From Abelmoschus esculentus (Eukaryota > Streptophyta > Magnoliopsida > Malvales > Malvaceae): DNA of 64,000 bases. The position numbers and the translations under genes were made by a program. The notes under the pieces are model-generated. The model did no database searches and was not told where the DNA came from. It saw only the letters and a list, made by a program, of their open reading frames with translations. The stretch covers positions 17,251,001 to 17,315,000 of the forward strand of contig JAUCBN010000006.1 in assembly GCA_035048815.1 (NCBI GenBank), given 5' to 3'. Shown piece by piece: positions 24,213-36,386 of this stretch; positions within the stretch are counted from its first letter, which is position 1; each line of letters starts with the position of its first letter.

Positions 24213-25995
24213 GGAAAACCAGATGGTTACAGATAATAGATGTGAGGGTAAAGTTTGGAAAACAGGGTACTTCAACTTGGAAGCAAAGCAATTAGTACAT
24301 GCAGACAAAACTTCACCATCTTTGACCCCAGATTTTAACCCTTCCTTAACGATGAACAGACATAAAGCCTAGATTCTAAGCAAGAAAACTGGGAGTTGAA
24401 ATGTGTTGTTTTAGCAGCTGTTATTGCAGTGGTTGAATTGTCTTGTCTGCCTTAGCAGTTAGGTCTGGCATGCTTCATTTTAGTTCTAGCAACTGTAAGC
24501 TTTAGATAAGGTAATGAGTTTCATCTTGTTGGCTTTAATGAAAGGCTAAGGAAACAAAAAGTTCATGTTCGAAAAACTTCTGGCACCTCAAAGACTGGTA
24601 GAAACTGATGTTGATGTGCAAGTGCAAGTGCAACAGTCAATTTTTCACATACTTGGCCGCACATTCATTCTTCAGATATGGCGTTTTAATTGATAATTTT
24701 GAGAGTGAAGTGGCTTATAAGGTAAAATCTGCAGTTGCCATGCGTCTTTCCTGCAACTACCGACTAGTGTGCTATAAAATCCTAAGCATGGCTACCAGAG
24801 AAGGCTCGAAAAAGGTTGAAGCATGCAGTTTGTCTCTTTTGTGAAATAGGATCAATAGACGTGAGTTTGAGTTCAAAATCCTTGGGACAAAGCTAAGATT
24901 TAAGGTTAAAGAAGAAAAAACATAAATGTTTAGAAAGGGATAAATTCATAAAAAAAATAATTTTTAAAAGAATTTAAATAAGGAACTAAAGTGAGAAAAA
25001 AATCGCCCCCACCTCTTAGTAGTTCCGTCCCTACAAATTGTTTACCTCTTTCACATGTATCCATTTATGTCTTTGCTTCAAATTAGAAGGTTTAGGATTT
25101 AAGGTTAGATGTTATGGTTAAAATTTAGAGAATTAGAGATAGAATGTATTTTTTAGAGTGTAGGAGTTAGGATATAGAAAACAAAGGTTAGGTTTAAAAT
25201 TCAATCTTTTAAAAATTTTTGAAAGGATGCAAGATAATTTTAAAAATATTGGTATTATATATTAACCTTTTAATCATTGTATTATAAATATTGATATTCG
25301 AATTTATAATCTTAAAATTAATATTTTTTTCTTAACCACTTAAACAAGATAATTCATATAACTGACCCACTTAATTAAAAATCAATTTTATTATTAAAAA
25401 CATTATCTACACTAACCGTTCAAGCTTGGGTCAATGTGATTTTAGGTTCCTACTACACCCTTTAGTATTATTTTATTGAATTATTAATATCATCATCTCA
25501 CATCTCATGGAACGCAAATACAATTGTATTAGAGTTTGAATTGTATGAATAGACGTGATTTTATTTATTTATTTTTATGTAAAAAAGAATGCAATTACGA
25601 GTCTCGTTATTTATTTATTTATTTTGATAAATTATAAATTCGGTCATTTTTATTTTTATTATTAAATTAATATATAATCACTTATATTAAATTTACTCAT
25701 TTAACATTGTTTTAAAATCAAGAAAGTCGAGACAAAAATATAAAATCAAGCTTAATAATTCCATCCCACGATGAAGCTGTTATAGAAGTGGTAACAAATA
25801 AAAGAAATACCCAAGCATCATCTCTCCATACATGATAATGAATCATATTCAATCTCATTGTTTCTTATATTGGCCAACCAGGAGCTGTGCTTCACCGTCC
25901 AAGCAGGATGGACCGAGAGGGTGCTGAGGTGCATTATGAAACTCGATCTTAAGGTAGTTCTGCAGAGAAAGAGGTTAGAAAATGAACCTCAAAGC
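24213..25995. other. Intergenic, no gene seen
   Basis: The first 700 bases are probably the upstream region of the germin-like gene. A block near 24985-25035 ending AGTTCCGTCCCTAC resembles the edge of a common plant repeat, and 25085-25200 is a degenerate TTTAGGATTTAAGG repeat. The rest is AT-rich. Confidence 0.5.
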
Positions 25996-26881
25996 TCAAA
26001 CAGATGTGACAGTCTGTAGAACTCTCGCAGCTTCATCACGTATGCAAGAAAGGTTGGTCTTGATCTCTTTAGAAAGCCGGCCTTCAACTAGACGAACCGG
26101 CAACCACATCTTCGGCTTCACATCCACGAAATACGACAGCGTCGTCTGCCATTCTTCACCTTTCCTTTTATCCAACTGCGCAAACCATCACTATTCAGTA
26201 ACGATATGTGATATTCACTGCAATTTCAGACAGTAACTATTTCTTACCTGTTCAATCAACCATGTTCCTTCAAAGTTTGTGAAGTCACCTTCAATCATCT
26301 TGAACTTGATTTCACGTTTTTTCCCATTTGGCAACATCTCGACATCTTTCTCATAACAATCTATAACTCCTTTGGCATTAAATTTCAGACCAAAGGGCAA
26401 GTTCTGCTGTCCAATCTGTTTGAGGCAGTAAGTAATAGCAGCTCAAATGGAAGTACATTGAATAGGACCAAACACAGGAACATGACAAGGGTAACTGATT
26501 TACCTGAAAAAGTCGAGCATACTTGTCCTTCTTCTCAACAACTTTGCTCACAGCAAGACCTGGAATAAGATCAGCCAGCTTCTCATAGTCAGTCAAGATG
26601 TTCCAAACGGTATCGAGGCTGGCCTCGATCCCGATTTTGGACAGGATCCTACGAGAGTTCCCTCCAACCTTCTGTATTTCAATAAAAACACCATCTTCAC
26701 ATGTCGAATTTGTCTTCTCATCTGTCAAAAGGAAACCACCATTTTCGCCGTTATTCGACATGTACATGTCCGATACATATTTAGATACGAATATTACCAT
26801 AAAAGATTAAGACACGAATATAAATGCAGCTTCACCTTGAGTGATGGTAGCTCCTCCACTGTACCGGAGAGACATTGCCAT
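25996..26881 (-). CDS. START/Bet v 1-fold (SRPBCC) polyketide cyclase-like protein
   Basis: Four exons on the minus strand (26881-26836, 26721-26504, 26415-26248 and 26175-25996) join in phase to give about 203 residues. The SRPBCC fold, a hydrophobic-ligand pocket, runs from SKIGIEASLDTVWNILTDYE near residue 40, through LIPGLAVSKVVEKKDKYARL and a central FEGTWLIEQ, to the C-terminal helix containing LSCIRDEAARVLQ. It matches the plant 'polyketide cyclase/dehydrase and lipid transport' proteins of the At1g02470/At4g01883 type. The ligand is unknown. Exon 1 encodes only 15 residues (MAMSLRYSGGATITQ) and fits by phase and splice sites; a long plastid transit peptide is not evident. Confidence 0.87.
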
Positions 26882-28904
26882 TTGCCGGTTACTATAAATC
26901 TATCGATCTATCTATTTATCTATCATCAACCGTACATTTTATTAAAATAAATTATGAACCAAATAAACTGTATGTATCGATCCTAAACTTGAACAATCAT
27001 AGCTTAATAACCAACAACATTACTTTTAAGTTATGTATACCTTCCTTGATGAACTCTGAAATTTGAAGCAACTCCAAAGGGATGAATCTTCTGCACCAGT
27101 ATAACTGTAGACTCAACCTTCCTTTAGTTTTAAGATATGTAATCGGCTTGAATGAAACTATTGGCCCAATAAATTCAATAATTTAATATTTTTACTTAAA
27201 ATAATAGAATTTAAGATCTGTGACCAATATAATATCATTTTATTTTATTTTTAGATAAACGATGAATTTAAAACACAACTTGTACATTAAAATAGGATAT
27301 TGGAATTTGGAAACTCACTGTACGCATGTGCTTCATAATCACCATCCTCTATAAAATGATTACAGATCTGCATCAAATAGATAACATTTAATTTTTTTTT
27401 TAAAAATAATATATTAGGTTAAATTCAATTGTTTTGTTCATGACAGCAAATTTTAAACCTCCTGTCATATTTAAACAACATTTGTCTTAAATTTGAAAGT
27501 CATAATATCTGGGGTCCCTTTCCATGAATGTGAGGGAAAAATGGATATTTGCCATGGCTGTAGAGCTTGAGTTTGCAACATAAAATGGCAGGTCTTGGGT
27601 GTCAACCTAAATGGAGAAATCAAAATGGCAGTGAAATTATTACATAAAAAGAAAAACAATGCAACTGGAATTCAATGTCACGTCACAATTGTGAACCTAT
27701 TTAGATGTAAGTTGCAATGCTCACGGGTCCGAGTCCGGGTACGGGTACGTGCAGAAAAATAAAGAATAAATTTTTAATTTTTTAAAATTTTATTTTGATT
27801 AATTTAATTTAATTTATATTAAATTAAAAATAATAGACGAGCCTTTCAATAAGAAGATTCTATATGTATAAAATCATAAGCTCAAAACATGTTTAAATGA
27901 TAAGTTATTAAAGTGTTACGTTTTGATTATTAAATTGATTTTTTTAGATTTAATTACTAATATTATATTTTCTATATGCAGTTAGATTAATTGATAATGT
28001 TAGTTAATTTTTAAATTGGTATAATTCCATATTTTATCATCGTCATTTAACTTTTATCAATTTCATCATGCTTTCAAATAATACAAATAATTTAATCCTT
28101 ATATTTAAGAATTTTATTAATTTAGACCTTCACATTTAATCCTAAAAACTTATATATTCATTCATTTTCCTAATTCTAAATAATTTAACAAAAGTTAGCC
28201 CTCATGTTTGTAAGTTTAATCAATTTCCCTTATTTTTAAAGGGTAATATACTCAAATGACCGTTTAATTATAGGATTCAAATTGATATGATCATCATACT
28301 TTTAATTTTATCATTATGATTGTTTAATTATGGATTGGTATGGATATGACCCTCATACTATTAATTTTGTTATTACGATCACTTTACCATTTAAATGATA
28401 TCAATCAAACCACCTATAATTAAAATCTGATAAAGTAGGTGATATGATAGTTAATAAAATTTTATATAATTACACATTTGATCCCTATCACTTATATATT
28501 ATATCAATTTGACCCTAACTTTAATTTAATAAAATAAATTAATTATTCAATAGAATGCTGATATGTGTCATCACCTTATTGGAGGGCTTTATCTATATAT
28601 ATTTGATTTATATTTTTATTTTTTCTCTTTTAATCAAGAAGTGACACATGTCACCTAATTAGAGGAAGAAACTAAAAGCAAACCACTTCTTGGCTCCAGT
28701 AGAATTCGATTTAGGGTAAGTCAAGTGCGTAATGTTTGAATCCCTTAATTCATATCTATTTATTTTCTTAACATTAACAATAAATTAATATATATTAAAT
28801 ATTGTACTTTACATCACAAAATTAATTATGGCTTCGTTATAAATATTGATATGCACATCCTCATATCATTATTGTCACCGTCGTTGCTCTGGATCGAAGT
28901 AGAA
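26882..28904. other. AT-rich intergenic DNA
   Basis: SRPBCC gene 5' flank with a short TCTA-rich run at 26897-26921. Further on, 28245-28660 shows paired blocks in both orientations (GACCGTTTAATTATAGG, GATCATCATAC, then GATCCCTATCACTTA) that resemble the hairpin family at 36.4 kb but are too diverged to delimit. No gene. Confidence 0.45.
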
Positions 28905-29174
28905 TGTTAAGCAACAAACTGAAATACTCAAATAAAATAAAGATTAAGAAGAAAACAAAAGGGTTTCGAAAGAAATTAGAGAGGAAGACTCAGAAAAATT
29001 TTATTACAACCTCAACAAACTTCCACAAACACTATTTCAACTATGGCCATAAAAATGCCCCGTTTTGACTTTTACCTTAGATTCTCAAAACTCATCATTT
29101 CATTTATTCTAATTCTCATTTAACATAACTTAAAACCATAACGGTAATATTTAAAATAAAATAAGTTCATCACA
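28905..29174 (-). repeat. 3' LTR of the gypsy element
   Basis: Matches 33140-33420 over its whole length with scattered substitutions and a few short deletions. A weak polypurine tract (GATGGAAGGAGTA on the minus strand, about 29176-29188) precedes it. Confidence 0.9.
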
Positions 29175-29204
29175 ATACTCCTTCCATCGAAAAGATCCTT
29201 GACC

Positions 29205-30202
29205 TCAAGGATTGAAAAAAGAAAAACATTGTTGCAGTAAATATAACACTTCCCATGTTGCATCTTCCGGAAATGAATTTGCCCATTTCACTAATACTTC
29301 TGTAACAGCTCTGTTGCCTCTCTTCACCATCCTTCTGTCGATGATCTGATAAGTGGAAGTTCCTGCTGCACTAACTCTAATCTTACCCTTTTTCTTGAGT
29401 TGAGACACATAAAAATCAGGGTGAATCCTTGACCCATCTGGTAGCTTCAATTTGTAAGCTACATTACCAATTTTTTCCAGCACCATGAAGGGTCCAAACC
29501 ACTTAGGACTCAATTTTTGACAACTCCGGACAGCCACAGATTGCTGCCAATATGGTTGCAGTTTCAAGAAGACCCAATCACCCACTTGGAATTCACAATC
29601 GACCCTTCCCTTGTCTGCTTGAACTTTCATTCTATCCTGAGCTCTCTTCATGTGAAATTGAAGCATCTTGATGGCAGCTTCCCTCTGTTGTAAGCTTCGG
29701 TCCACTGCAGCAACCATGGATTCTCCCGCTATGTATGGCAAATGAACAGGTGGAATTTGTCCATACAATGCTTGGTAAGGAGTAACTTGAACTGTGGTGT
29801 GATAAGTGGTATTGTACCACCATTCCACAAGATGGATCCAACTAGTCCACTCTCTCGGTTTTTCTTTGTCATGCATCGAAGATAGGTCTCTACACATTGA
29901 TTTACTCTTTCGGTTTGATCATCCGTTTGCGGATGATAGGTTGTTGAAGAGTTCACTGTAATTCCCAACTTCTTCATGAGTTCCTTTCAAAATTGGCTCA
30001 TGAACACTTTGTCCCTATCACATACAATATCATGCGGCAACCCATGCAATTTAAACACATTCTCTAGAAACATCTGGGCAATGTCTATGGCAGTGTAAGG
30101 ATGGCTTATGGCTATAAAGTGTCCATACTTACTCAATCGGTCTACTACCACCAATATGCAATTTTTCTTTCTTGAAGTGGGAAACCTTTCTATAAAATCC
30201 AT
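29205..30202 (-). pseudogene. Gypsy integrase with chromodomain-like C-terminus
   Basis: Fragments 30202-29987, 29977-29729 and 29897-29205 cover the integrase core: VVVDRLSKYGHFIAISHPYT, then STTYHPQTDDQTERVNQ with a catalytic Glu, then WVFLKLQPYWQQS, the GPF(M)V region and a tail EVLVKWANSFPEDATWE that looks like the beginning of a chromodomain. The frame changes near 29985 and in 29890-29730. Confidence 0.88.
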
Positions 30203-30336
30203 GCTTATGGAATATCAAATAGTTTCGGGCACCGGAAGAGGCTGAAAGAGTCCCTTTAGATGTTGCAACTCTCCTTTGCATTTCTGACAGATCATACATT
30301 CTTTTACAAAATTTTCACCTCTTTTCTGACTCCTTT

Positions 30337-31047
30337 CTAATACAATACATCAATCATTCTTTTGATAGTAGTATGTGCCCCAGAATGCCCCCCTAATGCA
30401 CTCCCTTGAAAAAACTGAATTATTTTCTTTCTTAATGACAAATCCTTTCCAACCAGTAACTTTCCTTTCCTCTTTAAAAGTGCTCCATCCCATGTATATT
30501 TTCTGTGTTTGTTGTTCCCATTTGCTAAATCTTGAATCACATTGCACAATTTTTCATCTCCCTCCCATGAATCCTTAATTCTTTGCAGCAGATCCGTATC
30601 TAAATTGCTCACTCCCATGGTCATTAGACTCCCTGCTTCTGTCCTCCGAGATAAAATATCAGCCACCACATTACTCAACCTTTTTCTATATTGTACTTCA
30701 TAATCGTACCCCATCATCTTCACCACCCATTTTTGTTGGAATGGAGTGATGGCTTGATTTTCAACCAATAATTTTAGGCTTTGATGGTCAGTTTGAATAA
30801 TAAAATGCCTCTCAATCAAATATGAAGCCCATTTTTTAACCGACATTAAAGCTGCGATCATTTCTTTCTCGTATACCGACAACCCTTGATATCTTATACC
30901 CAAGCTCTTGTTGAAAAATGCTAGTGGCTTCCCTTTTTGCATTAGGATAACCCCGACTCCCATATTAGATGCGTCAGTCTCTATTATAAATGTTGCACTA
31001 AAATCAGGCAGAGCAAGAACAGGTTCAGAACTAATAGCTCTTTTCAA
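30337..31047 (-). pseudogene. Gypsy RNase H and integrase zinc-finger region
   Basis: 236 residues starting SEPVLALPDFSATFIIETDA, the RNase H entry, with FIIQTDHQSLKLL and VADILSRR. It continues into the integrase N-terminal region, where HSGAHTTIKRM carries the finger histidines. It breaks near 30337 before the integrase core. Confidence 0.88.
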
Positions 31048-31104
31048 TGCTTCGAAGGCTGCACCCTCCCCTTCTCCCCACTTCCATGCCCTTTCTTCAA
31101 CAAG

Positions 31105-31599
31105 TTAATAAAGGGTCTCGCAATACACCCATAATTCTTGATAAATTGTTTGTAGTAGCCCGATAACCCCAAAAAAACTTCTGAGTTCCTTAACAGAATT
31201 TGGTACCGACCATCTCAAAATGAATTTCACCTTGGCCATATCCATTGAAATCTCCCCCTTAGTTATTACATAACCCAAATATTCTACCTCTCTTACTCCA
31301 AAGCAACACTCTGATAGCTTTACATATAATTGGTGTTGTTTTAAGGTCTCCAACACTTCTCTTAAGTGGCTCAAGTGGGTTTCCCAATCCGGAGAATAGA
31401 TTAGGACATCATCGAAAAATACCAACACATACTTCCTTAGTTGCATCTTAAAAACTTTGTTCATCAATCCTTGAAATGTAATTGGGGCATTTGTGAGGCC
31501 AAAAGGTATAACTAGGAACTCATAATGGCCCTCATGAGTCCTAAATGTCGTTTTGTGAATGTCGGATTCTTTCATTCTGATTTGGTGGTACCTACCCAA
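31105..31599 (-). pseudogene. Gypsy reverse transcriptase core
   Basis: 164 residues with GRYHQIRMKESDIHKTTFRT, PFGLTNAPITFQ and the catalytic FFDDVLIYS, then VEYLGYVITKGEI. The frame breaks before the RNase H fragment, and 31600-31785 links it to the N-terminal RT with stops. Confidence 0.9.
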
Positions 31600-31785
31600 C
31601 CCTTAGATCTAACTTTGAAAAAACACAGCAACTTCCAATTCATCTAAGAGCTCCTCTATCATTGGCATAGGAAAAGTATTCTTCATGGTTACTTGATTTA
31701 ATTTTCTGTAATCAATACACATCCTCCAAACTTCATCCTTTTTTTTGACCATCACAATGGGAGAGGAAAAAGGGTTGTTATTGTC

Positions 31786-32052
31786 TCAAATGATCTCAGA
31801 GTCTAACATTTCTTTTACAAATTTCTCGATTTCATCTTTTTGTAAAGTTGGGTGTCTATATGGTTTCACCTTCACCACTGACTGCTCCTCCACTAAATTA
31901 ATCTGATGTTCATGCCTACGGCTGTACTTAGTATCATACCAAAAACAAAGTCCTTGTTTTCTTCGATCCTTAATTTCACTAGCTGATAAAACTCTTCCAA
32001 CTCTCTTCTGTGTAGTAGCTCCTCCAGGTTTGCTACCTCTAGGACTCACCAT
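31786..32052 (-). pseudogene. Gag zinc knuckle fused to reverse transcriptase start, protease missing
   Basis: 88 residues. The first half (KDRRKQGLCFWYDTKYSR) corresponds to the gag zinc knuckle with its second Cys changed to Tyr. It is followed at once by HEHQINLVEEQSVVKVKPYR, the entry of reverse transcriptase. The protease and the gag-RT linker that should lie between are absent, so an in-frame deletion joined the two. Confidence 0.8.
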
Positions 32053-32507
32053 AGTAGGGGTGGACCACTTAGAAGATGGTTCAGTGAATCTACACCTCCT
32101 TTCAAAATACCACCATCCGACTTAAAGGGAATGGACAGAACAGAAGGAGCAGACCCTTTCCAGCTGGTCTGAGTCCATTGTTTTCCCTTATCAGGAAGGA
32201 CCATGGCCTCTACATGTCTTGCCAAATGAAAAGCATCCATTAAAGTCTTCGGTTGTAACAGTTTCACCATAGGACTAATTTTTATCCTAAGGTGGTTCTT
32301 GAACAGGCTAAGAGCGTAGTTATCAGGTAACTCCACCTGAGTTAGCAGATGTATGAACTGTTCATAGTAGTGTTCTACACTATCAAGTTGTTTTAAAGCA
32401 ACAATCTCAGCAAATGGGTCATCAAATCCCTCCAGACAAAAACGCTCTCTTAGTAAACCCAAATATTCAGACCAAGTAGGAAAAGGCATACCTTTATGGG
32501 TCTTCAT
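32046..32507 (-). pseudogene. Gypsy gag (retrotransposon capsid) fragment
   Basis: 153 residues with FPTWSEYLGLLRERFCLEGF and a capsid block VEHYYEQFIHLLTQVELPDN, typical of plant gypsy gag. The N-terminal gag continues to about 33110 with stops. Confidence 0.85.
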
Positions 32508-33125
32508 TACAAATTAGTGCCATTGGAGAGCTTTTCCTTCCAAATACAGCATGACTACTCGCACTTTGGCCTCTTCTGCAAAGCCTTCTACTTCAAAGAA
32601 TTGCTCAAGCTTGTAATACCAATCCTTGAACTCAGTCCATCGAATTTCGGACACATTAACTTGTAAGCAACATTACTGAAAGAGTGGTTAGCATCGTGGC
32701 GACCACCCGTATTATCTCTTAGAATCGTGCTCTAGACTAGAACAAGGTTGTTTGGTTGAGGAACATCTACTGCAATCGGCACATGCCTTGGTGTTGAAAC
32801 TCTCGGACCCGATTGAGGGGAACCCAAGACTCCAGAATGATGTGCCAACATTTCGCCCATATCAATCTTCTTGCCCAACGAATCTCGAACATTTTTTGTA
32901 GATTCGCCAACATAGCAGATTGCATATCTTAAAATCGGTCATTGATAGTAGTTTCCAAACAATTCACATCTGCTTGAAGCTGATTCGTCACCACTTGTTA
33001 ATCTGGAATGGTTTTCGCAGCAGGTTCGGATGGTTCAACTTGAGGGGCCGATGGTTGGGTCTGAGCTGCCACTGCAAGTTGCGCCGCTTGATGTCGTGTG
33101 TCCACCATTATACTAAGGATCGTGA

Positions 33126-33139
33126 GGCTCTGATGCCTT
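33126..33139 (-). other. Primer-binding site of the gypsy element
   Basis: On the minus strand AAGGCATCAGAGCC immediately follows the LTR end TTAACA; it resembles the tRNA-Met type TGGTATCAGAGC. Confidence 0.65.
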
Positions 33140-33420
33140 TGTTAAGCAACAAACTGAAATACTCAAATAAAATAAAGATTAAGAAGAAAACAGAAGGGTT
33201 TCGAAAGAAATCAGAGAGAAAAACTCAGGAAAATTTCATTGATATCGCAGACAACCTCAACAAACTTTCACAAACCCTATTTCAACTATGGCTATAAAAA
33301 CGCCCCGTTTTGATTTTTATCTTAGACTTCCAAAACTCATCGTTTCATTTATTCTAATTGTCACTTAACAGCAACTTAAAACCAAAACGGTAACATTTAA
33401 AATAAAATAAGTTCATCACA
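33140..33420 (-). repeat. 5' LTR of the gypsy element
   Basis: 281 bp, starting TGTGATGAACTT and ending CTTAACA on the minus strand. Its outer edge is the TAGAA target duplication. Confidence 0.9.
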
Positions 33421-33666
33421 TAGAAGTAGTAGACATGGAGAAGTTACGTGGATGAGGTTGATGGTCATCATCGTTGCTATAAAAACATTTGAAAGCAGAC
33501 ATTTTATTTGAAAATTCTGGGTTTTTTTTAATATAATTTATTTTTTCTTACATAATAACATTACACATGGTCAATCCCTGTTTAGGTAAAACATGGACAT
33601 GGTACTGATAGAAATTGCCATTATTACACGTGTAAGATAGGATATGATTTAATTTCTTCTGTACAA

Positions 33667-33886
33667 TAAAAAATTATTAGGTGAATTTTATTTTTCGTGT
33701 TATCCGTGATCTCAACTAATTAGATTTATTTATTTTAATTTTTTAAGATGAATCATCACCTCTTTTCTACAGATAATTAGTGGGTGGGTAGTTATTAGTT
33801 AGTTATTTAAAGATGAACGATTATGTTTGCTTGGATCATAAATGACGTGATGAATAAGTTCACTTAATAATCTCCGTACACAATTA
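33667..33886. mobile_element. Hairpin MITE, same family as 12161-12360
   Basis: Ends are AAAAATTATTAGGTGAA and the inverse TTCACTTAATAATCTC; the internal part shares CCACC/GGTGGGTAGTTA and ATAAATGACGTGATGAA with the 12-kb copies. GTACA occurs just outside both ends, but a full target duplication is not clear. Confidence 0.6.
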
Positions 33887-34080
33887 GAATGAGAAGGTGA
33901 CGTGGACTATTGAAAGACATTAGGTCATGAGCATTTTCATTATATTTTAAGGGATGGGGTGAATTATGAAGCCTTGGACTATTTTGTTGTGTTTGATGCA
34001 CTCTTATTCTCCATGAATTTGATGGTCCAGGGCTCTGCTGACTGCTTGTATTTTTTTTACTATTTCTGTTGGGTGATTTT

Positions 34081-34426
34081 AGGAAAAGTTAGTCTTAAAA
34101 AAGTCTAAAAAACGGTTATACCGTTTTTCTTACAAAAATTATAAGAAATTCGGTACACACTTTTCGGTATATACCGTAATTCTTATAACTTTTGTAAGGA
34201 AAACGGTATATACCGAATTTCTTACAAAAACTGTAAGAATTTCGGTTATAAACCAATTTTCTTACAAAAAGTATAAAGATTTCGGTATTTACCGTTTTTC
34301 TTATAAAAGTGTAAGAATTTCGGTAGATACCGAAAAGTGTGTACCTAATTTCTTACAACTTTTGTAAGAAAAACGGTACGGCTTTTTTTAGATTTTTTTT
34401 AAGGCCGGTTTTTTTAAAAATTTCCT
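34081..34426. repeat. Periodic nested-palindrome array forming a long hairpin
   Basis: CGG-TACCG palindromes start at 34113, 34165, 34204, 34243, 34283, 34321 and 34374: about 39 bp apart in the middle and 52-53 bp at each end. Between them are TTTCTTACAAAA and TGTAAGAAATTTC stems. The whole array is also an inverted repeat: 34113-34176 matches the reverse of 34321-34383. Low GC, no coding capacity, no clear target duplication. Probably a fold-back DNA element. Confidence 0.8.
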
Positions 34427-36386
34427 CATTTTTGTGGTAAATTAAATTTATACGACAAGTAAAACCGATATATTTTGAGTTCTTTATATTTGATTGAGGT
34501 ATTTTAAATTCTTTATATAGTTAACCGATCATTTAAGATAAACAATTAATCGTAAAAGAAAAGGTAAAATCTGTTGCATGAATAGTCTGTAATAGGACGA
34601 ATTCAGCGCTTGGGTTTTTCTGTACATACCATCGGCACAACAAGCTTCACAAGACCAACTGGATGTGCATATGATAGGCCCATTACAACGCTGAGGGAAG
34701 CCTCGGTAGTTTACGTAATATCTGGTCTATAATATTAATTTTTTAATTATATTATAAATATTGATATTTAAATACATAATTTTAAAAAAATAATCATTCT
34801 TTTAACTAATGAAATAAGATCTCTATATTTTGAATACGTTGTATATAATTTTACATATTTATTTTTTATTTTATTAAAACCTTATAAAATAAATTGGATC
34901 TTAATATTTTTACTGATTCAATCCTGGTAAAACTATTTAGTCCATTCAAGTATAATTTAATCAACACATGGATTTGTTTTGACAGTTATCCAGCCACGTC
35001 ACCAAATTTCCCAACTCCCAAAATCAGATGAACTTTCATTTAATCCTTCAGTTATTGATAAGAAAAATAATTATGTCAGCATTAATAGTAAGTTCTGCTG
35101 AAGGAATATTATGACCAATAATCTTATTGCTGGAAACTTGATTTGATGTTTTATTTTGCTTGGGATTCAATTCAAGATATACAATCTGGTATAATTAATT
35201 ATCCAGCTTCATTATTAATTTTCCTTTTTTACTAGAATCAGAAACAACAGATATCATAATACTGAAAACACTTTCCTAACTTGGAGAATGATGGAGTAGT
35301 TAAAGATTAGGGTTTACGAAATAAAAAAAATAAAATATAATTTTTAGGTTTTAAATTTAAGGTTTAAATTTTTAATTTTTAGTGTTGAGATATATTTTAT
35401 ATCGAAAATAAAAAAATAATTGAACGGGAAATAATGTTTATCTTATTACCAACGCCAATAAAAAATTCTAGCTCTTTTCGGTGTCTTTTTCTATTGATAT
35501 TTTAACAATGATTTTAACGAGTAAAAATCTTTTGCCCCTAATCAGGGATGGAGCTACGTTGACTGTGGAGAGGCAAGAGGCCTCTAAATTCCTTTGGTGT
35601 AATTATATTTAAGGTCCTTCTTAGTTTAAATAGTAATAAAATAAGATTTTTGTCCCTCCCGAATTTTAAATTTAAAGGTTTAATAAACCTTTTGCCCCTT
35701 CTAATGTTCAATTCTGATTCCGTCCCTACCCCTAATCATGTACCTTTTTATGTCCTATTAAATAACTCTTAAAAATTAAATTCTAAACCATAACCTTAAT
35801 TTTTACATCATAAAACTTAAACCCTATACCCTAAACAATATACCCTACCCCTAATTCTATAAACCCTAACCCTAACTCATATCCTTAAACCTTAAACCTA
35901 AACTTATTATTTTAAAGTTAAATACCAATAAAGACACAACAAAAGGACAGACGATTTACACTCATATCAGTTTCATTTTCCAATCTAAATTCAACATGAG
36001 GGTTTGATTCCTTTGTCTTCTAACCGACTGGCATCATACATAATTCTGAAAACTTTTACTCCTTTTCTTGTATGTCGGTGATTATGGTCAAGTAATGTCC
36101 TGATTGCAATTCTTAATCTCATAATGCATTATCTTGTAATAAATCAGAAGTGAAGTTTAAGTAAAAGTGGGTTTGGAGGGCAGACATGGATTTATGTTGT
36201 ACCTATGAGGAAGAAAGATGCCCTTTTATGACTCATCTAACTACAATTATTGCAGTGGGACCTTTAAGACAGCTTCATTTTCATATACTTCCACTTTAAT
36301 CTCATGAAAGTATATGAAAAACAGTAGTTTGAATATTGTTTAATTTGTAGTACGTTTGGGTTTAGCTAGGCTTATCGTATATAATA
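34427..36386. other. Intergenic DNA with degenerate repeats
   Basis: No gene. At about 35540-35740 a block starts AGGGATGGAGCTACG and ends TTCCGTCCCTACCCC, a common plant repeat flanked by inverted GGGACGGAG-like ends. At 35770-35925 lies a degenerate AACCCTAAACC stretch. Confidence 0.5.
35770..35925. repeat. Degenerate telomere-like AACCCTAA repeat
   Basis: Imperfect copies of the plant telomere unit CCCTAAA with variants such as CCCTACCCC and CTTAAACC. Not a true array of identical units. Confidence 0.6.

Larger units (their letters stand above)
28905..33420 (-). mobile_element. Ty3/gypsy LTR retrotransposon, chromovirus-like, internally deleted
   Basis: Complete in outline: LTRs of 270 bp (28905-29174) and 281 bp (33140-33420), both TG...CA, flanked by a perfect 5-bp target duplication TAGAA (28900-28904 and 33421-33425). 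The minus-strand order is gag, reverse transcriptase, RNase H, integrase, chromodomain-like tail, which defines gypsy. The protease is absent and all frames are broken. Short LTRs plus a chromodomain suggest the Reina clade, which is inference. LTR divergence of several per cent points to an old insertion. Confidence 0.92.

Noticed and set aside
34113..34385. CRISPR-like array, because of evenly spaced short repeats
   Set aside because: Units are palindromic and reversed across the centre, spacers are not unique, and the host is a plant.
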